Source: Capsicum annuum
Lineage: Eukaryota; Streptophyta; Magnoliopsida; Solanales; Solanaceae
DNA length: 64,000 nucleotides
Assembly: GCF_002878395.1 (NCBI RefSeq)
Contig: NC_061112.1
Coordinates: 41,723,486 to 41,787,485 of the forward strand
Direction: 5' to 3'
How positions within the stretch are numbered: position 1 is the first letter of the stretch; each line of letters begins with the position of its first letter. Position numbers and translations under genes: made by a program. Under the pieces are notes generated by a model. The model was given only the letters and a program-made list of their open reading frames with translations, was not told the DNA's origin and searched no databases. Shown here in pieces: positions 45,081-55,915 of this stretch.

Positions 45081-46538
45081 GTAATCGAGATACCTGATTC
45101 ATGCCGCGATGTTAAATCAGGATCTGCATGGGAGGCAACCCATGAACCCTGGGATTGATCTATTCCAGGTATACTTTAACCCTTAGTTAAACTTTATTTT
45201 CAATTTTAAGTTGAGGGTGTAGGGTAGGATGTTGTTGTAACATTTTTTGGTAAATAATTAGGAGTAATACAGGTACTTGAGGCAGCTATCTTGTTTTGTG
45301 ACTTTTGAGAACCTCTCCATTAATTTGAGTTTATAACTATGTCAATTGTATTCATCTGTGACTGCGGTGCATCTTTTTATGGCATCAGCCTGGCGACTTA
45401 ATGATTTTTGCTAAACAAATTGCATGAATTGGATAAGTAGTGATATGCGATGTACTAGTGTTCCATGTGTGTGTGAGGTCTTACTCAGCTCTTGCTGTGT
45501 GCCAAATCTAGAACTTTCCCTGTTAGTCCTACTTATGTTGTAGGATAGGGGTTAGGAAAGGATCATAGGCCATTTTTTATTGTAACCCACTTTCGGCCTA
45601 AATGACCTTCCCAATGTGAATAATATCCCTTGATCCCTGATTTGAGCATATATACTTGTTTCTTTCTTTGAAACCTCTCACCTTCCCGTTTACCTCACAA
45701 TGAATTTATTTTGGCCCTGGTCCTCCTTGGATACTGTGCACCTTGACTTAGGAAAACAACCTAATTTGAGGGTGGCTATCATAGGGGTACGTGATGCAAA
45801 ATCAGCATGAAGAGAGGTAGAATAATAGAAAAGAATAAAAATTTGGGTGCAGTGAAAAAGGAATAAGAAAAGAGAAAGCTATGTTAAAGATGATAAAATG
45901 ATAATATGATGATTGAAAAGACCGCATCCATCTTAAGCATGTGTGATCAATAAAAAAAGAGGAAGAAAAGAAGGTTGAGAAGTGAAACCCCAAGAGTTTA
46001 GTGTAGTGTCAAGGAGTCATAGTCACTATAAAATATCCATGAATATCATGCCATCCCCTAGCCTACATTACAAGCCTAAGAAAAGCTTAAAGTGATCCTA
46101 ACTGACCTACCTGAAGATTTGGGTACTGACTATAAGGTCAAGCCAATGGCATTTGACATGCAGTGTTTGGAACTTCATTCTGAGAGTGAGACTTATGATT
46201 ATCCCTATGTTTATGTATGTGAAGTCTGATATGAGTGAAAAAAGGGATTTCTTTATTGTGAGGGCACATTGGGTATGTTGCTAAGTCATTGACTTTTTCA
46301 AATATTGTGAGCTTGGTAAGGCATGATTGTTATTGCTGAATTTTTGCCGTATCTTGATGCTTGTGAGTTGCATGGTTGTTCTTCAAAATATCAACAGAGA
46401 GTTTTAAATTGACTGACCTTGGAGATGGTGAAATTATTCTGAACTAATATGAATAGTTAGCTACCAAATTATACTTTGTATTCTCTTAGTTATGTTTTGG
46501 TTGCTTGAGGACAAGCAATTGTTTTAAGTTGAGGGTGT
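45081..46538 (+). other. 3' noncoding region of element F with two polypurine-like tracts
   Basis: About 1.4 kb between integrase and 3' LTR. TTTTAAGTTGAGGGTGT occurs twice and identically, at 45204-45220 and at 46522-46538; the second abuts the LTR and should be the real polypurine tract. Athila elements often carry an env-like frame here. I see only scattered short open pieces (for example around 46080-46230, with many charged residues) and no membrane segment, so no env call is made. The frame on the minus strand at 45802-45993 is spurious. Confidence 0.7.
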
Positions 46539-48150
46539 TGATGTGTGAGCATATGCTAACACATTTGAGGCTTTTAACTCTAAATAATTGCAAGGTCTTG
46601 AGCAAATTTAGTTATTTTTTATTATTTTATGTTTTATTTTGCAGTTTAAGATGATATGATAGAGAACCAACATGAAATGAAGCAAAGAAGTTGAAATTTG
46701 AAGAAATCTAAAGACAAGTGTGGCTGACGACATTTATGATAAGTCCTCAGCCCTGTGATAAGCTATCAGGTTAGTCGTCATCAGTAGACCAAGAATTGGC
46801 CTAAGTGGAAGTTGTGACAACATTTTGTGATAGTCCGTCACGTAGCTAATAGGTTATCAAGTTTGTCGTCAGCCTTAAACAGGGAATGAGTTCAGCTGGT
46901 AGAATCAACGACATTTTGTGACAGGCCATCATAATGGTGATAAGTCATCAGGAATGCCGTCAGACTTAGGCAGGACATAAGAATTAGAGCAAAAGTGTGA
47001 TGACATTTCTGATAAGCCATCACGGTTTTGATAATCCATTAGAAGTTGTCATCAACCTAAGACAGGACTAAGACAGATTTGAAGAAGACCTGATGACATT
47101 CTTGATAAGTCGTCAGGATCCTGATAAGGAATCACTAATAGTCATTGTCTATTCCGAGAAAAAGCTATAACCTTGATTTTGTTTCCTTATTTAGGATAAA
47201 CTATTTAAAGCCTTCTTTTAGGGTTTTCTAGACATTATTATTATTATTATTATCATTATTATTTCGCACAAGGTCGACACCTTGAGTTTTGGACAGGATA
47301 TTTTGATATTTTCTCTCTTTACTTCTTTACTTTAACAACATAACTATTTTTGAGAGATTATTATCAGTATTATGGGATTTTTCCTCTAATCTGTGAATCA
47401 CTAGTTATTATTCATATCAGTAAGTTTATCTTTCAAATCATGAATTCAATGATGTGTTTCGTTCATTACATCATAAGTGGCTAAACTCCATTAACCTGAG
47501 TTATGGGATCTAGGGTTAGGTCTTGATGAGGTGCTAAGTATTCAAGATTCAAAAGGTGGTAGGATTTCTTGATAATTCTAAAGTTTTAATTAATGTCTGT
47601 TAGTTGCAAACAGTAGACACACATACTTTAATTTGATTGAGAAAGAAATAAAATATAGTAGGAAGTGAATTATCAATAGAGACTCAAAAATATTTCATTT
47701 AATAATCAGCAGTGTAACAAGGTTGGTTAACCTGAGGTAAAATCTGGGCAGTAAATAGAAACTCCTTAAGTCCAAGAGAATTATGGAATTAAATGCTTAA
47801 GTAGGTCGAGAGACAGTTAAGCATAACATTGATAAAGATAGCTTGTTATCCTACCCACCGTGAGAATCTTGAATCACTTTTAGCATCTGTCATATACCGA
47901 AAGTCCTAGTGAACATAATTTTGGTTATTCCATGAACTCTTGATTTAAAAACACCAAAATTAAAGTGACAAACAACAACTTGTCAAACCTAAGCCCCCCA
48001 TTTCAGGAAACATTAAACTATCAGTGGATTAAATTGCAAACAACTTGAGTTCACACCATATTGTCTGTAGGATTCGACCCCAACCTAGTTGGGTTTTATA
48101 TTGACAAAGATCACTTACACTCATTCAAGAGTGTCATTTGAGAATTATCA
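46539..48150 (+). mobile_element. 3' LTR of element F (1.6 kb)
   Basis: It starts TGATGTGTGAGC right after the polypurine tract and ends GAGAATTATCA, followed by GTTGA (48151-48155), which compares with GATGA on the left of the F insertion. It aligns with 39646-41254 from end to end, with differences spread along the length. It contains the five-module array (46726-47150), a TATA-like CTATTTAAAGC (about 47209) and an ATT microsatellite (about 47238). Confidence 0.9.
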
Positions 48151-49715
48151 GTTGATACATGAATGCATGATTGGGAGTACTGATAAGCTGATCATGTATA
48201 TTTGATGCTTGAAGACATAACTGAACTGACTCATGAATATGTTACTGACTATGTAATGGTAAAGGATACCAAGTTTGAATTTGATAACTGAGCATGAAAC
48301 CGAGTACCAAGTTTGTAACTGAAATCTATACATAAAATGGAATAAGCTTAAGAAAAGCCATTACCTTGGGCTGAGTCTGAATTAGCAGAGAAGAGATGAG
48401 GATACTTGGTCCGCATGACTACTTCTGCTTCCTAAGTAGCTTCCTTAATGGACTGATTTCGCCAAAGAACTTTGATTAGAGGGACTTCTTTATTCCTCAG
48501 TCTGTGGGTCCTATAGTCTAGGATTTCTACTGGAATTTCCTTATAAGAGAGGTTGTTCTGAATATCTATGCCCTCTATAGGGACTACAACTATTGGGCCA
48601 CCTATGCACTTCTTTAGCAAGGAGACATAGAACACTGAATGCACTGAAGCTAGATCTGAAGGCAACTCGAGCTCATAAGATACTTTGCTAAAGCAACTAA
48701 GAATTTTGAAGGGACCAACATATTGGAGACCGAGCTTTCCCTTTTTACCGAACCTCTTCACTCCCTTTATGGGAGAGATTTTTAGGTACACATAATCACC
48801 AATCTCAAACTCAAGATCAGTTTTGTGTATATCTACATACGATTTTTGTTGGCTCTGAGCTGTCTTGAGACACTTTCTGATTAACTAAACTTTTTCTAAG
48901 GTATCGAAGACCAAGTCAGGACTTACCACTGCAGCCTCGCGGACTTCGAACTAACCAATTGGAGATCTGCATCTCCTACCATAGAGAACTTCGAATAGAG
49001 CTATTTGAATACAGGAATGATAGTGCTTATTGTATGCAAACTCGATCAAAGGCAAGTGGTCATCCCAACTACCCTTGAAATCAATTGCACACTTCCTTAG
49101 CATATCATCCAAGGTCTAAATGGTCCTTTATACTTGACCATCCATTTGAGGGTAAAAGGTTATACTGAGGTAAACTCGAGTACCAAGACCCTTTTGGAAT
49201 ACTTTCCAGAAATGAGAGGTGAATTGGGTACCTCTATCTGAGATAATGGATAACGAAATATCGTGTAATCTGACCAACTCTCTGATGTAGAGTTTAGCTT
49301 AATCTTCGGCTGAATAAGAGGTATAGACTGGTAGGAATTGAGCTGATTTGGTCATTCTATCTACAATGACCTAGACTGAATCATATTGACAATGAGTACG
49401 AGGCAAACCCGTCACAAAGTCCATGTTAACTTCTTCCCACTTCTAAGTAGGAATACTGAACTCCTGCATGGACCCACTTAGTTTCTGATGTTCAATCTTA
49501 ACTTGTTGACATATTAGGCACTTAGCCACAAACTTTGCAATAGCTCTCTTCAACCCACTCCACTAATAGATCTCCCGCAAGTCGCGGTACATCATGGTGT
49601 CCCCTAGATGAATAGAGTAACGCGCACCATGCGCTTCTGCAAGAATTAGCTGCCTTAACTCATCAATGCCTGGCACACACACATAACCCTAACAATGTAA
49701 GACACCATCTCCCCC
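48151..49715 (-). pseudogene. Element E integrase and CR region
   Basis: In minus order: a zinc-finger stretch near 49690-49540 (..SRFSVHPGGDTMMYRDL.. in pieces), HQKLSGSMQEFSIPT-like and the first Asp block near 49440, and a second Asp block near 49260. The Glu block and [16 protein letters not shown] tract lie near 49120-49020. Finally 48791-48432 gives MYLKISPIKGVKRFGKKGKL, YVGPFKILSCFSKVSYELEL, VHSVFYVSLLKKCIGGPIVV and VPLIKVLWRNQSIKEAT. 48365-48151 is noncoding sequence up to the F LTR. The right-hand part, 48151-49169, is the same sequence as 41255-42270. Stops and shifts are frequent. Confidence 0.87.
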
Positions 49716-50340
49716 TTAGAAAAAAACCTTTATCTTTTGATCTTTAACTGATTCTTTTAACTTGACTAAACTGGGATCTCTATCCTGCTTTTCCTTCACC
49801 TCTGAAATAAGATATGATTTTGAAATGTTCTGAACCCATACACTACCTTCTGCTAAATGGACTAAGCAGATACCTAGTCTGGTTAACTGATGAAATTCCT
49901 GGGCTAAATTCTTCTTACTGTCCTTAACATGAGAAACACTACCCATAGAAAGTCTACTGAAAGCATCGACCACTACATTGGCCTTGCCCGAATGATAAAG
50001 GACGCTCATGTCATAATCCTTCAAGAGCTCTAACTACATTCTCTAATGGAGGTTAAGATCTTTCTGTGAGAATATGTACTAGAGGTTTTTGTGATCTGTG
50101 AACATATCTACATGCACCCCATACAGGTAGTGCCTCCAAATCTTCAAGGCAAATACTACAACTGTTAACTCAAGATCATGAGTCAGATAGTTCTTCTTAT
50201 GGGTTAAGTTGTCTGAAGGCATAGGCTATGATCTTAGCATGATGCATGAGGACACAACCCAAAACTACCCTGGATGTATTACAGTAAATGGCATACCTAT
50301 CTGGACCATCTAGAAGAGTCAAAACTAAAGCTAAGGTGAG
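49716..50340 (-). pseudogene. Element E RNase H and linker, gypsy
   Basis: Upstream part (50340-50040), in pieces: [20 protein letters not shown] and AFRQLNP-like, [20 protein letters not shown] and [12 protein letters not shown], the usual RNase H blocks including the HDLE box. The frame 50024-49716 gives MKDYDMSVLYHSGKANVVVD, AFSRLSMGSVSHVKDSKKNL and LAEGSVWVQNISKSYLISEV. The family usually has [13 protein letters not shown]. The linker into the integrase zinc finger follows. Confidence 0.85.
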
Positions 50341-51255
50341 TTGAGTCTTCAACTCCTGAAAACTCTTCTCGTATAAATCTGACCACTGAAATTTGACTTT
50401 CTTCTAAGTTAATCTGGACATAGGGGATGAAATAGATGAAAATCCCTCAAAAAACCATCAGTAATAGCCAGCCAAACCCAAGAAACTCTTGATATCTAAT
50501 GGAGTGATGTGTCTAGGCCAATTTCTCACTACCTTGGTTTTTTTAGGACAACTATAATGCCATCACCGAAAATGATATGACCAAGGAATGCTACTGGCCT
50601 TATCCAAAATTTGCACTTACTAAATTTGGTGAACAACTGATGATTTCTGAGGGTCTGTAAAACTATTTTGAGATGGTCTGCATGATCATGGTCACAACGG
50701 GAGTAGACAAGAATGTTGTCTATGAAGACTATGATGAACATGTCCAAGAACTGCTTGAACACATGGTTCATCAGGTTCATAAAAGCTATTGGGGAATTGG
50801 TAAGACCAAATGACATGACTAAAAATTAGAAGTGACCATACCAAGTATGGAAGGTTGTTTTCAAAATGTCGCATTCTCTAACTCTAAGATGATGATAGCC
50901 TCATCTGAGGTTTATCTTAGAAAAGTAACTAGCACCCTGGAGTTGCTCAAATAAGTCATTGATTCTAGGAAGTGGATACTTTTTCTTGACTATGACTTTA
51001 TTAAGCTGATGGTAGTCTATGCACATTTTGAGAGAACCATCTTTCTTTCGCATGAATAGAACTGGTGCACCCCGCGGGGACACACTGGGTCTGATGAACC
51101 CTTTTTCTATGAGATCCTTCAACTATTCTTTTAGTTCTCTGAGTTTTGCTAGTGCCATTCTATATGGCAGAATAGATATGGGCTGAGTATCTGAGAGAAG
51201 GTTTATGCCGAAGTCTATTTTCCTTTCAAGAGGAATTCTGGGAAGATTTTCTGGG
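50341..51255 (-). pseudogene. Element E reverse transcriptase, gypsy
   Basis: The frame 51122-50901 gives [40 protein letters not shown] and [20 protein letters not shown], then [14 protein letters not shown] shifted segment follows. The frame 50816-50529 gives MSFGLTNSPIAFMNLMNHVF, FIIVFIDNILVYSRCDHDHA and FSKCKFWIRPVAFLGHIIFG. The catalytic FIDD box is FIDN here. The start (PPYRMALAELRELK-like, 51170-51120) precedes the first frame with a stop. All fingers, palm and thumb blocks are recognisable, but the gene is broken in at least three places. Confidence 0.9.
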
Positions 51256-51830
51256 AACATATCTTAATATTCATTTACTACTAGGACTGATTCAAGACTG
51301 GGAGTTGTGGAACTAGAGTCCTTAGCTAGAACAAGATGATAAACACATCCCTTGGATATCATTTTCCTTGCCCTTAGGTAGGAAATAAGCTGACCCCTGA
51401 AGGTTGAAGTATTACCCCTCCACTCTAGGATGGGTTTATTCAAAAACTGAAACTGGACAATTCTATTTCTGCATTCGACTATGGTATAGAAGGAATGAAG
51501 CCAATCCATGCCAAGAATGACATAAAAATTAGTCATCTCTAATTCAACTAAGTTTACTGAAGTGACTTTCTAGAATACCATAACCAGATAGTTCTTGTAT
51601 ACCCATCAAGATATGATAGTTTTACCAACTGGGTAGAGACTGAGAAGGGCTCTGTTAGAATTTCAAGACTGACTCCAAAATCAACTGCTATATAAGGAGT
51701 AATAAAAGACAAAGAAGCTCCTGGATCTAGCAAAGTGTAAACATGTATATGAAAGATCTGTAAGGTACCCTTGACCACATCAGGAGAATTTTCATAATCT
51801 TGTAAGGACTAAAGAGCATAGAGTCTATTT
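51256..51830 (-). pseudogene. Element E protease, gypsy
   Basis: The frame 51778-51554 gives MVKGTLQIFHIHVYTLLDPG and ASLSFITPYIAVDFGVSLEI; LLDPGASLSFIT is the intact aspartic active-site box. A shift follows, and 51536-51264 gives MTNFYVILGMDWLHSFYTIV, ECRNRIVQFQFLNKPILEWR and VYHLVLAKDSSSTTPSLESV. The ILGMDWL box and the linker to RT are intact. The protease would cut the polyprotein during particle maturation. Confidence 0.9.
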
Positions 51831-52971
51831 GGGTGTTGCCCACTGGTGGCACTGGAATTGGCACCCTGCTGATTCGAGCAACCAAGCAGAGCTGAGAAAT
51901 GGTTTTGCTGACCCTAAAAACCTAACTAGGGATAATCTTTGACTCTATGGCTTGGCTTGCCACATCCGAAACAAACATCACTGCAAGCTCTGCAAATACC
52001 TTGATGGTTCTTGCCACAAGTCTAACAAAGAGGATAAGTTCGGGCACTGCTAACACTGCTCTGAGACTTAGAGCCTAGCGCCCTATCTTTGTTACCATTC
52101 CTAAACTTAGGAACTAGAGCACTGGATGAGGAAGGAGCTGGAATGAGGACTTTAGGCAGAACTGAGAACGATTCCCACCTTCTGACTTAGGCTGGATGAA
52201 ATTGAAGCTACCTATTTTAGCTCTTTTATTATGCTTTTCTCTCTCCTTATTATTCTGCTCCTCTATCTACTGAGCATGGATCATGAGCCTAGCCAAGTCC
52301 ATCTCACTAATTAACATCGCAGTCCTGCACTTCTTGACCATGTTATCATTCACTCTAGACACAAACTTACCCATTTAGGATCTGCTATCTGCCACCACAT
52401 AAGGAGCATATCTAGCTAGTTGAGTAAACTTGAGAGAATACTGTTTCATTATCATGTTGCCCTGTCTGAGGTTGATAAATTCTAACACCTTATATTCTCT
52501 CAGATCTAGGGGAAATAATCTATCTAGAAAAGCAGTGGCAAAATCCTCTCATTCAATGGGCCCTACATTTATGGCCCTTTCTGTCTTCCACTATTAGAAC
52601 CAAGTGTGACCCACATCCTGCAATTAATATGTAGCTAGCTCAGCAATCTAGATAGCAGTCACTCCGATAATATTTGTAACCTTCTACACTTGATCAAGGA
52701 ATTCCTAAGGGTTCTCATCTGTCTTAGACCCAATGAAAGATGGAGGATTTATTCGGGTGAAGTCCCGAATCCTGGCTGCAGTAGAATTAGCAACTAGGTT
52801 GGCCGAAACATCAGCTGGGCATTTATTCTGAGCAGTAACTGAATTAGACAGAGTAGTGAATGCAGCTTTGAACTCTGCATAGGAAATGTGTTTGGCCAGG
52901 GGATCTGCCTGAATGGGCCGAGGTACTGACTAGTTCTCATTTCTCCTATTGTTAGTCCTTTTGGGAGGCAT
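51831..52971 (-). pseudogene. Element E gag, gypsy
   Basis: The start ATG at 52971-52969 follows the leader: MPPKRTNNRRNEN, then TAG. Onward in the same frame: ADPLAKHISYAEFKAAFTTL, RIRDFTRINPPSFIGSKTDE, FATAFLDRLFPLDLREYKVL, EFINLRQGNMIMKQYSLKFT, QLARYAPYVVADSRS, and a MGKFVSRVNDNMVKKCRTAM segment. Apart from several stops at expected Gln/Trp/Glu positions, this frame is readable for roughly 300 codons, and the Retrotrans_gag core is recognisable. The zinc-knuckle part (about 52050-51930) has CRNCQIPLR-like Cys remnants in another frame. Confidence 0.85.
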
Positions 52972-53195
52972 ATTCTGTAAACAAAAAAGAGAAATAGATT
53001 AGACAGAGAGTTAAATTTGAGCTCATGCTCACTTGCACGACATACATACTGAAAGAAGGGGAAATTATTCCTAATATATCTCATAGCCTCCTATGCATAA
53101 ATGTGAAGCGAAACACACCCATGCACAAGACTCTACTAGATGTGGCTTTTCAGACTTCCTAGGACACTGTTAAACCTTAGGCTCTGATACCAAAT
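52972..53195 (-). other. Leader and intact primer-binding site of element E
   Basis: The plus strand 53180-53193 reads GGCTCTGATACCAA, giving TTGGTATCAGAGCC on the element strand, a full match to the 3' end of initiator tRNA-Met. It lies 2-3 bases from the LTR end. The rest is noncoding leader up to gag ATG. Confidence 0.88.
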
Positions 53196-55801
53196 TTTTC
53201 ATGCCCCTAGTATGGTACCCCGGATGCTACACGGTGCTCATAATCTCAAAGGACCACAAGCTAACCCATGACTGGTACCTGCTGCAATAACTGTAAAATA
53301 ATACTCAAATATGTGGAATAATAGGCTAAACTACCATAAGGTTCAATGTTGTAGTAAATTTGAAATAGGGTATATTAATTCCAAAACTGAAATAACTGTT
53401 TAAAATTGCTATAGTCTAAAAGCCTCTAAATTTTCTGAATAAGGAGTTGATGGGACATATCCCTAACTACTCCATCTACTGAAAGCGACTAAGTACAGAA
53501 ATACTAAAAGAATGAAATAATCATATCCTCAAAATCTGAGGACTCTTCACTAACTATGACTCCTGATATCTGAGCTGCTAAGCACGATCGGGAACCTGAG
53601 CATCCGAAACTATGGTAAAAAACACCATAGCACAAACAAAAAGTATGTGTCAGTACGTATGAACGTACTGGTATGCAAAGTGAGGTAAGGCTGAATGCAA
53701 GGGTTCAAATGCATGAACTGAACTATTTGGATAACATGAACATTACTACGTGAGGATATATGTAAGAAAACATATTTGTAACTGAAATCATAAGGATTCT
53801 GAATACTGAGGTTACTGATAACATGGAATACTGATAATTGTTGTACATAATAATTGGGTGACTGTGTCTGACCATCCTGATTCTAATAGAACTAGCTGAG
53901 TTCTATACTGAACTGAGTGACTGTATCTAACAGTCTTGAAATTTGTATAACTGTCTGAGTTCTTTGCTGAAGATTGAGACAGAGACTGTGGGATGTAGTC
54001 ATCTAACAGACATTTCCCCAAATAAGATATTATTGCTGAGTTGGGGTCCAATCTGTAACCCCAATAACAAGGGTGTCAATACCGCACCATCGGTAAGGAT
54101 AAGTTGTGAGTGACCCTCATCTGTTAGGTACTCTAACGAGAATGGTGAGACCCTCATCTAACAGGTTAAGACACCTCATCAACCCTCAACAAACATATTT
54201 TATGTCTCAACCTTTGCTGACTACGTAGTTCTGGAACATAAGGACTACTTCTAAGAATCACACCCTTTGCTAGCAGGTGAGTTTCTATTCTTGGGTTTAC
54301 TCGGTGCTGAATCCTACTCCCATATGGATACACACTAATCTGATGATATTGAGCTGAACTGGACTGAGTTCATTGAGTTTCATTGACTGACGGAATGTTA
54401 ATGAATTTTGATAACAGACGGAGTTTACTAAGGATTTAACTGAATACTAAATTGGGATTGGATTGACACTGAGATTACTAAGTTTTCCTGAGTTCTATAA
54501 CTGAATAAATTCTACAGATCATGGCTTGACTGAGAGTATCTTGAAATATAACACTGGCTCTAGGCACACAGCTAAATTATCGGGTATTAAATACCCCCAG
54601 GACTCGATAGCATAAAACTAACTAAGATATGACACTGCTTAAACACATGACCATAGTCAACAATTCATAATACTATCATTAAGGGGTTTCATGAATCACT
54701 CCCAAGTCATAAGCTTACACATGAATGGGAATACATGCTAACGTAATATAATTTCACAAATCCATACTTAAGAGCATTCCACCAAATAATTACAAGACAA
54801 AGCTTTAGCACGAACATCATTTTGTACATGTGGGTGCATCATGAGTTCATTCTTTGGATCACAAATAGGTCATAATACACAATCCTTATTAACTTAGGCA
54901 TTTTGACAAACACATAAAAGGCAGAACCTTTTTCTATGGCATGAATCAACAACTAATACATTATGGCCATATCAAGCACTTCAAATTTATGGATTTCAAT
55001 CCACATACTAACATAAAGTCATGAGAATTCAATAAAGATTAAATCATGGAAATCATATCACAACATAAACATGTGTACAATCAAACCCACAACATGGAAT
55101 TCAAAATTCATATTTTGAAAAGGGTTTCTTGAGCTCCAAGGGTGGAAGGGACCCTTGGATAAAAACCTTACATACCTTTGTAGATAATTTCTTTAAGGTA
55201 AATGGAGGAATTCTGGAGTTCTTGATTGAAAATTAATCTACTAGGTTTCTTGTTCTTTAACAATTGTGAAATAATGAATGTATTTAGCCAAAATAGGGCG
55301 AATTTCCTGTTATGAGGGATGAAGGTCATGGAAAATAACCTAATTACCCTTAAGGATGCAGTTATTTAATGACTGAAACTGGGCACTAACCCATTTGGCG
55401 ACGCGGTGCGGTGATGGCATCGACGCTATACTCGACGCGTCACCCCATTATCGTGCTGTGTCTCAGTACTTTTTACTGGCAATCTGGAAAAATATTAACC
55501 AACGCGATTGTCAATGCGGTACACCAAGATCGCGTTGGTCCACTATTTTGGACTTCCAAACAATGTCTAAACGAGGTCTAAAAAATCTAAAACTCGTTCG
55601 GGAACACCTATTGACCTTCCTGGTCATGAATTAACAAAAATAAAGACCATTAAAGGACATTAAAGTTGCGAAATGAGAATGCTAATTTTTGAAGGCTGTA
55701 AATAAACTAAGTCTGGAAACTTAGCTAGAATTTTCTAAATCTAGGACCCATTGACAAGCTTAAAGGACTGAATGAAGCAAGGAATTTCGCAGGGTCTTAC
55801 A
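53196..55801 (-). mobile_element. 5' LTR of element E (2.6 kb)
   Basis: On the minus strand it starts TGTAAGACCCTGCG at 55801 and ends by the primer site at 53196, where the tip has decayed (TTTTCATGCCCC on the plus strand against TGTAACGCCTC in the 3' LTR). It aligns end to end with 36868-39466 (2606 against 2599 bp). The right border touches the TCAAT duplicate. A divergence of about one base in ten by eye suggests an old insertion. Frames inside (53812-54051, 55395-55634) are spurious. Confidence 0.9.
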
Positions 55802-55915
55802 TCAATCCCAAAGCAAAATTAGCAGACTTGTATGAAAAAGTAGAGCCACAATTAAATAATACAGTGGTCATCTGGCCACACACAAGAATAATACCTGTAA
55901 TAATAGCATCTGATA
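55802..55915 (-). pseudogene. Element G protease N-terminal part, right of element E
   Basis: From right to left on the minus strand it encodes a GTIILVCGQMTTVLFNCGSTF-like stretch and YKSANFALG, matching the H copy (FDPGSTFSYVSPNFAVGL) with several changes; the active-site region is altered. It ends at the TCAAT duplicate where element E begins. The rest of the gene is at 36401-36867. Confidence 0.8.

Larger units (their letters stand above)
42271..48150 (+). mobile_element. Athila-like gypsy element F, 5'-truncated, with 3' LTR
   Basis: A plus-strand element starting in front of RT at the junction with E sequence. It holds RT, RNase H and integrase (42282-45080), a long noncoding 3' part (45081-46521), polypurine tract (46522-46538) and 3' LTR (46539-48150). 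Protein blocks such as HKRAIGWTIADI, DYRKLN.WTLKDHF.MPFMD and PISVKGVRSFLGHVGFYQRF are typical of Athila RT. Gag, protease and its own 5' LTR are not adjacent. A solo-like LTR of the same family lies at 39646-41254. Confidence 0.87.
36868..55801 (-). mobile_element. Gypsy element E (18.9 kb with nested F), TCAAT target duplication
   Basis: Perfect 5-bp duplicates TCAAT flank it at 36863-36867 and 55802-55806. Joining the flanks restores the G protease tract, as in the uninterrupted H copy at 63393-63397 (CATGCTCAATCCCAC). On the minus strand it has a 5' LTR (55801-53196), primer site, gag, protease, RT, RNase H, integrase with CR end, polypurine tract and 3' LTR (39466-36868). Without the nested material the body is about 5.2 kb and the whole about 10.4 kb. 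It is interrupted downstream of integrase by the Athila-like element F and its rearranged surroundings (39646-48150). Confidence 0.93.

Noticed and set aside
45081..46521. Possible env-like gene in the 3' part of the Athila-like element
   Set aside because: The position is right for Athila elements, but I see only short broken frames and no membrane segment or other envelope feature.
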